Assembly: GCA_904066235.2 (NCBI GenBank)
Contig: CAJFCV020000001.1
Span: forward strand, 8,494,001-8,558,000
DNA length: 64,000 bases
Source of the DNA: Bursaphelenchus xylophilus
Taxonomy: Eukaryota; Nematoda; Chromadorea; Rhabditida; Aphelenchoididae
Direction: 5' to 3'
In this document: positions 34,501-46,334 of the stretch, in pieces
How the letters are laid out: every line of letters starts with the position of its first letter
Numbering within the stretch: the stretch's first letter is position 1
Position numbers and translations under genes: made by a program
The notes under the pieces: generated by a model
Databases searched by the model: none
Told to the model about the DNA's origin: nothing
Seen by the model: the letters and a program-made list of their open reading frames with translations, nothing else

Positions 34501-37500
34501 CACTGGACAATGAATAAGGTTCCGGAGTGAGATAGACGCCCAGACTGGACGGGTTTTCCATTCGGCTGGCTGCCGAGGCGTAGTAGTCTAAAAGAGCCCT
34601 GTATATCTGATTAGTCCTGTTATTAAGAGCCTTCCCATTGTTAGATATTCAGGAAATTTTATGAAAAAGTTCAAAAGAATATCTAAGTTACAGTAACCTA
34701 ATATTAAAGTAATCGTATTTTACAATACCCTTACCCTCATCAGAAACTTCAGATCCGTCCTTTTCCCAATTCATGCCATCACAAGTCACAGACGCCGTGA
34801 AGATTGGAGGGGGCGGCAGAGTCGACATTCTCCTTCGGGGCTCTTTCTTTTCCACCGGAGGCAACGTAATGTCAAAGTCCTCGGGCGAAGTCGATCGAAG
34901 ACTCCGAGTGTCCTTGGGATGCAGGGAATTGGGATCTGGAACAATATAATAACGACCAGATGGGTTTCGTATAAGAAAAGGCCAATCGCCCGGGTTTGGG
35001 GACATTAATCAAGCCGGATAAAGAGTTGTTTAGGGAGAGAAAGGACCACTATCAGCTCTCATTGACAAATTGGAGCAAAAAACTGACCCATGGCCTCATC
35101 TCCGAGTGTAATTGTGATGGAAGCATTGGCCTGGCCATCTTCTTCTTCATCGTCCTCGGTCTCCCATTCGTCGTACTCTAAGTTATGGAAAAGTAAATAA
35201 AAATCGTCGTTTTTTCTTCTTCTTTTGGGCAAACATGTCTTATAAACAAAGGAGAATTACGTTTTTGGAAGTCATCTTCCCAAAAGATTACAAACATAAT
35301 ATAAGATATCAAGATTATTTTGAGCTGACCTTCATATTCGTAATCACTCTCTCCACTACATTCCTCATCCGAAATTTGATTGGACATCTTGAAGAGATTG
35401 AAAGGCCGTGACAAAATTGGTGACACAGGGCTGGCAGGGGCACTGGGGGAGGTAATCAACAAGATCGGAGGGGGCAGAGATCCCAGACGAGGGAGCTGAA
35501 ACAATATTCTTCTACTAACTTGAATTATTTACACAATTCTAAAAAAAATATTAAATGGTGTCATGATGACATAAATCAGGTCATCATGACATCTGGAAGC
35601 ATATAATACACATAACATAAATATATATGAGTATAGAAATCGATACGACTAAAAAGAATTACGTAATAAACAAAGAACCCGGATCTCTTCCAGGCCACAG
35701 TTGTTCGGCCGAAAAGAGCGGCCGAAACGAATTATGCCCTGAGGGGGTGGAATCAAAACAGAAAAATATCCCGGCCAAAGCAGATCAAATCAGCTCGACG
35801 TAAAGAAAAAATTTAAAAAATTTACTTTACGAATTGAAAAAAAATTACCTGAGGTCTTTCGATTTCCGCTCCGTGATAGGACTTTTGCATCTGAGACTGG
35901 AGGATTTCACTTAGCTTGGCGGAGAATTTGTCCGACAAAACGATTCTTGAGGGAATGTGATCTTCTTCTTGATTTTCTTCTGGTGATGATCGACTTGATT
36001 TACTGCTTCCTCCCTTGCTATTCTCTCTAGTAGTTTGGAAGGATCTATTATTCGACGACTTATTGCTAGCCGTCGTCGATGTGTGTTTTGTCGGTTTATT
36101 CGACTCAGTACTGGCTGATATAGTTGAGGTGGCCTTCAATGACTTTTTTATATCATCCTTATTATGTTTTGTATAATCCGGTGCCATTGCTGGATTAGGT
36201 GGTGGTAATTTTATGTCTCCCATCTTCTGCCGCTCCTTTTCCTTCTTCTTGACCAACTCTTCTTTCTTTTTCTTCAAGAATTCTTCTTCTCTTTTTCTCT
36301 GCGTCTCTTCCCTTTCCTTGATCTTTCTTATCTCTTCGTCTTCTTTTTTCTTTTTCTCCAATTCTTCACTTTTTCTCTGTCTCTCTTCTCTCTCCTTGAT
36401 CTTCGTCATCTCCTCCTCTTTTGATTTTCTAATCTTTTCTTCTTCTATTTTCCTTTGTTCTTCTTTTTTCTTTTTCTCTTCCACTTCTTTGACTCTTTGT
36501 TGGAAATTCTTTTGATTGAAATCGGCCATTCTGAGGATTTTCTGTAAAGGAGAAGGACCCGCGGGTTTCTTCATGGGGATTTGGACTGAAATTAGTAGTC
36601 ATAAACTAAAGACAACAGCGAACGTACTTGGAACAGTGGGCAGGGAATCGATGACGGGGGTTCTGGAGACTGGGCTTTTCTTCACTTCATTCATGGTTCT
36701 CTTGATGTGTGCAACGTTCCCGATGGGTAATATTATAGATATTCTCTCCAACGTGGATGCCGGATTGATGAGAGTCCGGGTTAATTTCGCATTTTCTTCT
36801 TTGAATTCGATCTTCCTGAAGGTTGTTCGTTGAGGGGATGGAGACCGAGTGTGTTTGTAACTGTCAGCTATACTGATACTATTCTTAATATCACTGTCTC
36901 GATGGAGTAATTGTTCTTTGAGACTTCTCAGGTATTCTTTTCTCTCTTCCTTATTTTCCGGAAGTCTTTTGCCGGAGAAATCCGTATTTATCCCGGAATT
37001 TCTAGCTGCGTTAAGGCTCTGTGTCGAACTGTATACCCCTCCACTATCCGGATCCTGATCAGGTGTATTAAATCTAAGTCTGGTATTGGATTTGTAATCA
37101 TTTTTCTCGTCAGGTTTAATGTCGAATGCGGCACTGCTTCTGAATCCTCTTTTTTCTTCAGTCCTTTGATTTTCTGGGCCTTTCAAAATGCTCTTTAAGT
37201 TGTCACTGCTTCCACTATAATGCTCCTCATTTCTCCTCGAGTAATCAACTTTGGTCTCCTTCAGAATACTGGTCAGATTATCTTCCGAACCTCGATTGTG
37301 GTAGTTTCTGGATGGTGATACTCTTTCTTCCCGGTGACTTCTAAACATCTTGTCATCGCTTCGGAGATCGGCGAAAGAAACCCGGAGTTTTGGTTGAGTC
37401 TTATGTACAAACATATCATTTTTATTCGTAGTACTGTATGAAGTCATTGACTGAGTCAAAGATGGAGGATTATTGATGGATCTGAAGGTCTTATCCAGCT

Positions 37501-38385
37501 GAGAGAGGGATCTTCCCATGATGGAAGCATCTCTGCTTCCAATCTCCTTTTGAAGAGGCTCTCTGGATGGGGATATATTTTTGTTCAGAGATCTTGTAGT
37601 AGAGTAATCTCTTGTCCCAAGGCTTCGGTTTACCGAGAAGTCCCTTGATCGTGTCAGCGTCGTGTCTCTTCGGACATCCTTGGTGGAATCTCTTAAAGAG
37701 TAGGTTGATGAGTATTCGGAAGGAGTTCTTGTAACATTTGTAGCATCTCTGGAAGTTGGGGTGTCTCTTTTATACGAAGAAATGGAACCATAAGTGCTTG
37801 AAGATATGTTGTTTAGGTTGTATGAAGAAGATGGAAATGATTTTGTTTCTGTCAGCGATTTACTCATATCTAAATATTTACGAGGTCAAGAAACAAACAA
37901 GTCAGCAAAGGATTTAACAAGGACACGATGACTATAATAAATACATTACTTGACTTACCTGATCCAAGGCTAAAAGTTTTTCTCGAGGTGTATGTAGATG
38001 CAAATCTTGATGAGCCAAGAGGAGAACTCACTGGGTTCTTCCCAAGGCTTGATAAACTCGATCTGGATCCATAGGCAGAGCTGTTTCTGAAAGGGATGAT
38101 ATATTATAGTAGACGTGTTTTAAATATAGTCAAATAAAATTACCTGGGTAAAGTCGACGAGAATGAACTGCTCATGTAATTGGGTCTGCTGCTTCCAGTA
38201 ATACTCGAATTGGATAATTTAGTCTCGAGGATCCCGGTAATGGCTCGTAACTCCCAGCCCGAAAGGACGAGTTTAAACTTGATTTCCGGCCCTAAATTGT
38301 CATAAAAATAATCATAATAACTTACGGAATAACTCGAGCTTGATGGATGATATGAGGACGAATACGAGTCATATCGATTTTTCAT
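31545..38385 (-). CDS. Long charged / coiled-coil protein, not recognised (multi-exon)
   Basis: A series of phase-compatible exons on the minus strand reads from a Ser/Tyr-rich start (ATG near 38385) through a Ser/Arg/Thr-rich exon (36630-37867, MSKSLTETKSFPSSSYNLNN) and a Lys/Glu coiled-coil exon (about 35849-36574, KKKKEEQRKIEEEKIRKSKE). Acidic exons follow, two of which share the motif EECSGESDY (about 35350 and 34405), then a second coiled coil (FDRQMAELREQMKNKETKLR) and a basic C-terminus ending KVWISQLMDIDKLYRPAEIR at about 31560. Tiny exons (70-130 nt) suggest alternative splicing, and two acidic exons contain internal ATGs that could be alternative starts. Composition suggests a cytoskeletal or sarcomere-associated protein; this is inference only. 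Whether this is one gene or two is not settled. Confidence 0.6.
32395..32757. mobile_element. Diverged GGGTTGTTAA-type element in an intron
   Basis: It has the right end ATTAACAACCCTAAAT, and inside both halves are TTGCCGTCATTTTCGTCATG and its approximate complement (GCCGGCAATTTGGCGTCATT). It is related to the 111-bp element at 26838-26948. The left end is degenerate. It lies in an intron of the long coiled-coil gene. Confidence 0.5.
35554..35592. repeat. Short perfect hairpin
   Basis: TGTCAT-GATGAC, then a loop ATAAATCAG, then GTCATCATGACA. The 14-bp arms are exact complements. It lies in an intron of the coiled-coil gene, function unknown. Confidence 0.6.
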
Positions 38386-39128
38386 TTTTATTACTTTTTA
38401 GTCAGATAATTAAATTAAAATTACCAAATATTCTCTTAGAGAACACCTGGTCTTTCGAGGAAGTGAATAAAGGTATTCAAATAAAGTTAAAACCCGAATT
38501 TTGAAACCAAAAAATGGCCAAGTGATTGGGGATTTGGAAGGCGGACCCTGAGAGCATAACAGTTAAGGCGCCTGTTCAGAGCCCTCGGGAAATGCTTAAC
38601 CCTGAGGGATTTTAAAGATTGAAAGCGTTCTCGACGATGATTTAAGTTATGCCATTTAATTAGCCATATTTGAAATCACAGGTTAAGAGGACTACTTTAC
38701 AATCTCCGAATCGAACGTGGGATCTGCACATCTGGCGGGCATGTGTTACGCAATGTTACGAACCCATTAAATCTGTGTTTTTCGAAGCCATTCCGATTAT
38801 TTGCATGTGTTTTTGGAACATTCAACAAAATATTTAGAGTAAATCAAATGTAACATCAGTCTCAGAAGTCATTCATTGACAATAGAAAAAATGAAGGCTG
38901 CAATCTTTGAAACATCTTCTCCATCGGCTTTCCAAACAAAAGATTACAACCTTTGCACCCTCAGGCGTCCAAATCCGGGCATTTCCTTCCGGGGAAATCG
39001 CCGCTTTTCACATGCCGATTACCAGAACTATTTGAATACCGGCAAACCCCAGGAGATCCTTTCAAATTGGTCCCTCCAAAAGCGGAACCGGCCTCACTTT
39101 AGACCCTTAGGGCTTGGAGAAAGGTGCC
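38386..39128. promoter_or_regulatory. Divergent intergenic region, coiled-coil gene / alpha-tubulin
   Basis: About 0.74 kb separates the divergent start codons. An open frame (38876-39301) overlaps the tubulin start but looks non-coding; its middle codons show no domain. No repeats or TATA box that I trust. Confidence 0.4.
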
Positions 39129-40800
39129 ATGGTCAAGGTCGGGGTAAGTGCGGGAGAAGTTCCCTGAAAGCACTATTGAACACAATCAAAGTAAGGTCAT
39201 TTTCAGAGAGAAGTCATCAGTCTTCATGTCGGACAAGCCGGAGTGCAGATCGGAAATGCATGTTGGGAATTGTTCTGCCTAGAACATGGAATCAGAGCTG
39301 ATGGGGAATGTATCGATTATGTGGACAAAAGTTTGAACACTTTTTTCCAAGAGAGCAGTAATGGTAAGCAAATTTTATCAATTTAATTACCACTATACCA
39401 TCTTAATTTAGGTAAATATGTTCCCCGCACTGTTTTTGTAGATCTGGAACCTACAGTAATCGGTAAGAAAAGGTGATTTCATTGGATACAGATTTAGACG
39501 AAGTCAGAACAGGCGCTTATAGACAGTTATATCATCCAGCACAATTGATCACCGGAAAAGAAGATGCCGCCAATAATTATGCCAGAGGGCATTACACTGT
39601 GGGGAGAGAAATCATCGATATTACGATGGATCGAATTAGAAGTAAGGGCAATTTAACAGTTCCAATTGCATTTTAGGAAGCTCGGAAGCATGTTCTGGAC
39701 TCCAAGGATTCATGGTTTATCATTCATTTGGAGGGGGAACTGGCAGTGGATTCACTGCGTTATTAATGGAGAGGCTGAGTACCGAGTTTGGGAAGAAAAC
39801 AAAGCTCGAATTCAGTATCTATCCAGGTATCCATCTCTCTTCTTGGTTAATATTTTCTAATCTTGTTAGCTCCGCGTATTTCAACAGCTGTAGTGGAGCC
39901 TTATAACTCAATTCTGACAACCCATACAACCCTCGAACATTCTGATTGTTCTTTTATGGTCGACAATGAAGCCATATATGAAATCTGTCAAAAGAATCTT
40001 AATATTAGCAGGTAAAGATATATGTAATGTTGTGTTTATACTTTAAGGCCCACTTACACCAACTTGAATCGTCTGATTGCGCAAGTTGTGTCCTCGATTA
40101 CGGCATCCCTAAGATTCGATGGTGCCTTAAACGTGGACCTCAGCGAGTTCCAAACAAATCTGGTCCCCTATCCGAGAATCCATTACCCTCTCGTAACTTA
40201 CGCCCCGATCTTGGCAGAGTAAGCTCCCTTTTTATTATCGACTAGTATTTAGAGACCGAGCTTACCATCAGCTCTTGAGTGTATCCGAAGTCACAAAAAT
40301 GTGCTTCGAAAAGGATAATCAGATGGTCAAATGTGATCCCCAGAAAGGGAAGTACATGGCCTGCTGTCTGCTTTATCGTGGAGACGTTGTCCCCAAAGAC
40401 GTGAACTCGGCCATCGCGGCCATAAAACTTCATTCTCCCGTCAAATTCGTTGAATGGTCGCCGACGGGCTTCAAAGTCGGAATCAATTATCAGCCACCCA
40501 CAGTTGTCCCGAATGGAGATCTGGCCAAGATCCCCCGCTCTGTTTGTATGTTGGCCAATACCAGTGCCATCGCTGAAGCCTGGGCGAGATTGGACTATAA
40601 GTTTGATCTGATGTATGCAAAAAGGGCATTTGTACATTGGTGAGTAACGCAAGCAAAAGTAAGACTGATTAAGGTACGTTGGAGAAGGAATGGAAGAAGG
40701 GGAATTCTCCGAAGCCCGCGAAGATCTGGCCGCTTTGGAAAAAGATTACGAAGAGATCGCCTATGATGAAGAAGGGGACGGGGGAGATGTCGAATACTAG
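39129..40800 (+). CDS. Divergent alpha-tubulin
   Basis: Ten exons, the first containing only the ATG (39129-39131), then 39207-39363, 39412-39462, 39498-39641, 39677-39826, 39870-40011, 40048-40218, 40253-40639 and 40674-40800, give 443 aa. The single-codon first exon (M|REV) also occurs in C. elegans alpha-tubulin genes. Family hallmarks are [20 protein letters not shown], the GTP-binding [21 protein letters not shown] and a C-terminal EY. Unusual: the luminal loop after 'ADGE' is about five residues shorter than in canonical alpha-tubulin (DKSL runs straight into NTFF), and several core positions differ, as in a tissue-specific isotype. Which isotype it corresponds to is not clear. Confidence 0.95.
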
Positions 40801-41790
40801 GAGAACACTCTGTTTACACACGCAAAATGATAAACATAGTTCCTTTTTATACTTTGATACCTTTAAATTGTTTTACTTCCATCTTCAAAAGTCTTTCAAA
40901 ATATTTGGATTGCTCTTTCCAAGTTTTATCAGACAGACTGATAATGCCGAAGGTTATTTGGCTCATAAACACTATAAATCATAAGGAGGAAGAAGAAAAT
41001 CATCAGAACCAATTTCAGAGGTTCCAATTCCCATCATCCAAGAATATTTTTTTTGCGGATGACTCATTTTCTGGGGAATTTCCCAAAAGCCGTCATAACT
41101 TCAAGTTTCTTGCTGCTTGATATTGTAAACAAACTTACGCCACTGGACATTGCAATTATTTTCTTCTCTCGGTTCAAACATCACAACTTTTCAAATCTCT
41201 GATTTCTTTCAAATACTTTGAAATGGCTCGTCACGATAACCGATTTTCTATATTCTTCCTACCGGTAAAAAATATTTTTGTAAACGGCCAAAGAAGGGGA
41301 ATAGGGGAGTTTACAAGGCTTTTCTCCCTCGCCTCGGACGATCACTCACCCCATTCCGAAAATTTTAGAATGGAACGCTAGAGGTCAAAAAAGGTGCCTA
41401 AAGAATAATCCCGGAGCACCCGCGCGGTCCGACACCCTTTTAAAGCTTATTTCGACGATTGCCTGCAGTTTTTGACGATTTCGGTGCACGTGATTTCCAT
41501 GTTTTATAATCGTTTTTTAAACCCAAAAACGTCCCATCTTTTCATTTTCGATCACTCGGATGTTTCCTTTTGATACTGCCAGTTTAGATGTTCCAAATAT
41601 TTGTCCCAAATAGGACTTTTTTATAATTGTACTGCAACAGTCTGCGATCCCGTTGGTTTCTTCATACATTCCCCATCATTATATTATACTCGATCTTTTA
41701 TTGCCTGCTGTTTTCGCCATCACTGGAATTCGTCTTGACTCTTCAAGAGTTTTGTTGAATTCATTGTGTAACCCTTATTTTAGGACGAAA
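40801..41790. promoter_or_regulatory. Alpha-tubulin 3' UTR and pyruvate kinase upstream region
   Basis: About 1 kb without a gene. The last part (41700-41790) ends with CCCTTATTTTAG just before the first pyk ATG, a splice or trans-splice acceptor. The middle has no recognisable repeat. Confidence 0.4.
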
Positions 41791-44700
41791 ATGGATTCAG
41801 GAGACCTCCGCCGTGTTCGTCGTTTGACTATGGAAGAGCAGATTGATGGAGAATATTATATGTGAGTCTTAATTATTTGATTTTTTAATTTTGAGATGAA
41901 GAGTTTATGAGTAACTAGACAAACTTTTTAATTGGAGATGTAGTAAGACTTCTTAAATTGGAAGCGATGCGTTTCTTGCCATGTAAGCTTGTTTCAGCGA
42001 CTTCTGTTTGTTTTTGGAATTAAAGTTTGAATTTAAACGGTTTTAACAGTCAAAACATTTGGAGAGTGCGTCAGAAGGATAGTTTAGTTATGTTGCTATT
42101 GTGGGGATTGTAAAGTAATTTCAAAAAGTAATCCTTTGCAATGGCAGTTAGTGTCTCCATTATGGTAGTACATATCTGAAATCATACCGTAGTCACAAGC
42201 AGTAGGTAGTATAAAAGATGAACCAACCACAAAAGTCCGATATGCAGTGACGAATATTCCCCCGACTTTCGAAAGAAGGACAAACCAAGGCCAAAATTCA
42301 ATGTTTTTTCTTAGACGGGCAGCTGTTATTCCCATGGATAATATGACTACAAGGTCATCTGAGGGTTTTCTGGTAATTACCAGGTGAAGTCGGGTAGAGT
42401 AGCCTCGATTAGGGCAGAGCGAAGAGTCTTAAGCTCATTAGGCTGAACCTTCGAACTTTACGTGACAAATAAATTGAACCAGAGTAGATTTAAGAAGGTA
42501 AATAAGTGTTCGGAGGGAGAACACTTGAAAATCCGGTGCGTAAATGCGGGGTGAGGCGGGGAGGGTCGCCCGACTTCACATGAACAACGTGGCCAGGCCA
42601 GTGTCTCTTTGCTTTTGGGCTCAACCCCGGCCCCCCGGCTCTCCGAGTGCCAGAATAAGCGCGGCCCTGTTTTTCGGCCAGTTCTGTTCGACTCGTTCGA
42701 ACGTTCGAAAAGTTCTGTCAACATGTTTATGAAACTAGGTATCCGGGCGTTAAATATGCGATAAGAAAAACATTTGGGGAAGGGTTTTCCCAGCTTATTT
42801 GGCCAGATTCGTGTCCAAAATGCAGAAAAATGAGGTAATTTTTGTCTAACTTTAACCAAAGTTCTGTATTTGTCTTTCTTTTCGGATATTTGGTGCCCGG
42901 AGGTTAACGGGGCCTTCCAGGGCGGCGATGATGCAAGGATTACCTGAAGTTATGTAAAGTTATAAGAGCGCAGGAAGGTCAGCTGGCTCCTTTATTCGGG
43001 TGAATCTAGAAATGGTTTTTGCGACAGTTTAGTTTAGGCAAATAACAAGGATTCATTATGTCTGGGAAAGATGCCTCGGGCAAAACTACCGGTTACCTAT
43101 GGATTTTTTAAGTGTGAAAAAGCCGCTGGCCAAAAAAATAAAAAAAAGAAGGATTTCGTGTGTCCAGGACGGCTTTTTATTCTTCTTCCTCTCGGTCTGC
43201 GGTGATTTGAAACCCTTTTCCTGGGTTAAAAGCAATTCGATTTTACCCTGAGGGTTTCCCAGAAACCAAAAATTAATTACATTCGCGTTTTATGGAAATT
43301 GGAATAAATATCTTATCATTTAGATGGTTTCCACTCAGGCCGAAGCCGCTTTCAAAGCCGAATTGGAAAAGACGGCTTACGAAAAGTGAGTAAACTCTTG
43401 GGGAACTCTTACCAAACACTGATGTAAATTTGCATGAAACCGTTTTGTGGGAGAGGGAACTATGAAAATAATTAGTTTTGTGGAGTGTGAGTGCCGTGAG
43501 TGGTTGTGACGAAACAAAAGAAATGAAGGCTTGCTGCAAGGGATGTCATGAATTCAGGTGTTGTTGTAGATGTGGCTCGAATAAAATATTTTTTTAGACA
43601 GGAGCAGAAGAATGAGTATCTCCATGCCGCCACCAACCTGGAGCATCTTTGCCATCTCAATATCCGAGAGCCCCCTCACTCCGTCAGGAAGACCGGGATC
43701 ATCTGCACCATTGGTCCCGCTTGCCGTTCCGTGGACATGCTACAGAAGATGATTGTGAATGGGATGAACATCGCTCGAATGAATTTCTCTCATGGGTCTC
43801 ATGAATATCATGCCGAGACTATCAAGAATGTCCGTGAAGCCGCCAAGACCTTCACTGAGGAGAGAATTATCGCAATCGCTCTGGATACCAAGGGTCCTGA
43901 AATCAGAACTGGACTTCTGATTGGCGGTGGATCTGCGGAAATCGAGTTGGTTAAGAATTCCAGCATTAGATTGACCACCGACAAGAAGTTTGAGGAGACT
44001 GGGACTGCCTCTAACCTCTTTGTCGACTATGTCAACATCACCAAGGTCTGCCAAGTTGGATCCAAAGTCTTCATCGACGATGGGTTGATCTCCCTGATCG
44101 TCAACGAAGTCAGTAAGTAATTCTTTTTGAGGATTTAAGCTTTTCTAAAATTTAGGTGAAGATGCTTTGGTATGTACGGTAGAGAACGGCGGAATGTTGG
44201 GATCTAGAAAGGGAGTTAACCTTCCCGGGACACCCGTTGACCTCCCTGCTGTCTCGGAGAAAGACATCAAGGATTTGAAATTCGGCGTGGAACAAGGGGT
44301 GGACATGATCTTCGCCTCTTTCATCAGGAATGCTGATGGTGTTAGAACTATCCGCAAGATCCTCGGAGAAGAAGGAAAGAAGATTAAGATCATCTCTAAG
44401 ATCGAGAACCAAGAGGGAGTAGACAATGTAGATGAGATCATTGCCGCTTCTGATGGTGTCATGGTCGCTCGAGGAGATCTTGGAATTGAAATTCCTGCTG
44501 AAAAAGTATTCTTGGCCCAGAAAATGATGATCAGCAAGTGTAATCGCGCTGGGAAATCGGTGATTTGCGCTACACAGATGTTGGAATCCATGGTCCACAA
44601 GCCTCGCCCAACTCGTGCCGAAGGTTCTGATGTTGCTAACGCCGTTTTGGATGGAGCTGATTGTGTTATGCTGAGTGGGGAAACCGCCAAGGGTGAATAT

Positions 44701-45294
44701 CCATTGGAGGCCCTCAAGATTATGCATTATGTATGTTTAGTACTAAATTTTTGAAATATTTTTTATTACCTTGCGTTTACCCATTGCTTTTAGATCTGCA
44801 AAGAAGCCGAGTCTGCTGTCTTCCACATCAAGTTCGTTGAGGAGCTGACCCGTCTGACCCCCAGACCCACTGACAGTTCCCACACCATCGCGATTGCTGC
44901 CACTTCTGCTGCATCAGCATGCCATGCCAGCGCAATCGTTCTTTTGACTACTAGTGGAAGGTGAGAATTAAATTTGGGGTGTTTAGTAACCGTCTTGCTT
45001 TTCAGATCCGCGGAATTATGTTCTCGCTTCAAGCCCCAAGTCCCGATCATTGCAGTCTCAAGAAACGCCCAGACCGCGCGCCAACTCCATCTCTACCGCG
45101 CCGTTTTCCCATTGTTCTACAGCAAAGAGAGAATCCCAGAATGGGCTGCTGATGTTGACGCTCGTATCAATTATGGTATCTCTATTGGCCAAGAAAGAGG
45201 ATTCGTTCACAAGGGAGATCCAATCGTGGTGATCACTGGTTGGAAGGAGGGCTCCGGCTACACCAACACTGTTCGCATCATCACCGCCCCTTAG
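41791..45294 (+). CDS. pyk-1: Pyruvate kinase with alternative first exons
   Basis: The core exons 43598-44112, 44156-44730, 44794-44960 and 45006-45294 encode the conserved enzyme; with exon 43324-43385 the product is 535 aa. Pyruvate kinase converts phosphoenolpyruvate and ADP to pyruvate and ATP. Seen are the barrel start [19 protein letters not shown], the monovalent-cation/active-site [15 protein letters not shown], the signature [31 protein letters not shown] and [10 protein letters not shown]. Three alternative starts are possible: 41791-41861 ([12 protein letters not shown]...), 42820-42834 (MQKNE, phase 0, would splice to 43324) and 43324 itself. The first and third share phase 2, so both can join exon 43598. 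An AATAAA is at 45357-45362. The pyk-1 name assumes orthology. Confidence 0.95.
41862..43323. promoter_or_regulatory. Alternative-promoter interval of pyruvate kinase
   Basis: A 1.4-kb first intron. Positions 42540-42700 are markedly GC-rich, just upstream of the small MQKNE exon at 42820, as would fit an internal promoter. Open frames on both strands here lack domains. Confidence 0.4.
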
Positions 45295-45356
45295 ATGATG
45301 ACTAAGTTAAGAAATCTGTAGTTTCTGAGGTTCCATTCTATTCTAAAATAACCGAT

Positions 45357-45362
45357 AATAAA
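45357..45362 (+). terminator. Poly(A) signal of pyruvate kinase
   Basis: AATAAA, 63 bp downstream of the pyk stop codon. Confidence 0.55.
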
Positions 45363-45546
45363 ATAGAAAATGAACGTTGGGTATCTGAAAAGAATTCTGT
45401 CTCATGGTCTGTTATATTTCTCTCTGATGTGGAACGCAGCTCATCTAGATGTCTTCTTTTTTTTCGTTCTCCCGACTAAAGAGACACTATCGAAACTCCG
45501 GGATTTGTTTTTCTCTGTTTTTGCGACCAAATTCTTTTACATTCAG

Positions 45547-45889
45547 ATGACGCAAATTACGAATTCGACTGTTGTGAGTCGAATCAAATACCTCAAGATG
45601 AATGGCAACAGCGAGATGGACGAGTATGCACCCATGAGACTGGCCTTTCTTTCCTTTGCAGTCCTTTTCGGGGTCTTCGTTTACGTGTTCTTCAAGATCG
45701 TTTGGTGGGTTTGTATTAGCCAAAATAATGCATCGCTTTTACATGAAATTAGACAAGAATTGTTCGTGAATGTAATCGTTTTATGGTCTCATCTATTCCA
45801 GGAGTCCTCGAAGGTCGCGTCTTTCCACGTACGAACGGCTGAAAGCGGATGATTTGTGGAGCGCCTCACTTCTCGAAAACCAGAGCTAA
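45547..45889 (+). CDS. Small single-pass membrane protein, not recognised
   Basis: An exon from the ATG at 45547 (MTQITNSTVVSRIKYLKMNG) continues to about 45702 and joins an exon beginning at 45802, ending ERLKADDLWSASLLENQS at 45889. The start directly follows TTTTACATTCAG, a probable trans-splice acceptor. It contains one hydrophobic segment (MRLAFLSFAVLFGVFVYVFF) followed by a basic juxtamembrane cluster (PRRSRL), as in a type III or tail-proximal membrane protein; total about 80 aa. It lies 252 bp after pyk on the same strand, so it could be co-transcribed. Confidence 0.5.
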
Positions 45890-46334
45890 TGGCTTATTCT
45901 CCTTGATCATGATTCATCCGGTTAACGAACGTCAAAGCGGGTCTTCTGTTCTAACAATAAGTCCTTTCCATATCAAATAATTTATTCATTTATTTACATT
46001 TCAAGTTAATAAAATTAAAGCTAAGACAATATTATGCAATAATTCAATCTATATTATTTAAAAACCGCTTTGATATGACAAAATTTGATATAAAGGCACT
46101 GGTTTTGAGAGGGAACGAGAATAAAATTATAAAAAATCCTAAGAATATTATGGCCAAAGATTAATGTGAGTCTTTGAAAGAGCAAAAAGGAAATTAAAAT
46201 GCCTGGGGTCGGGACAAATGATGATCAGTAAGTGAGAAGGTCATAAACTTAAAAGATATTATGGACAATGAAGTGTAGAAAGACCGGAGACAAGAAGTAA
46301 GTAGTAAGACAACATCAAACATCCGACTGTTGCA

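Noticed and set aside
38876..39301. 141-codon frame overlapping the alpha-tubulin start as an N-terminal extension
   Set aside because: It is in a different frame from tubulin; the ATG|intron|REV arrangement typical of nematode alpha-tubulin genes explains the start.
42458..42859. 133-codon minus-strand frame in the pyruvate kinase first intron
   Set aside because: GC-rich intronic sequence without splice structure or domain.
44145..44727. Two open frames of about 190 codons on the minus strand
   Set aside because: They lie exactly opposite the pyruvate kinase core exon and mirror its codon bias; no domain of their own.
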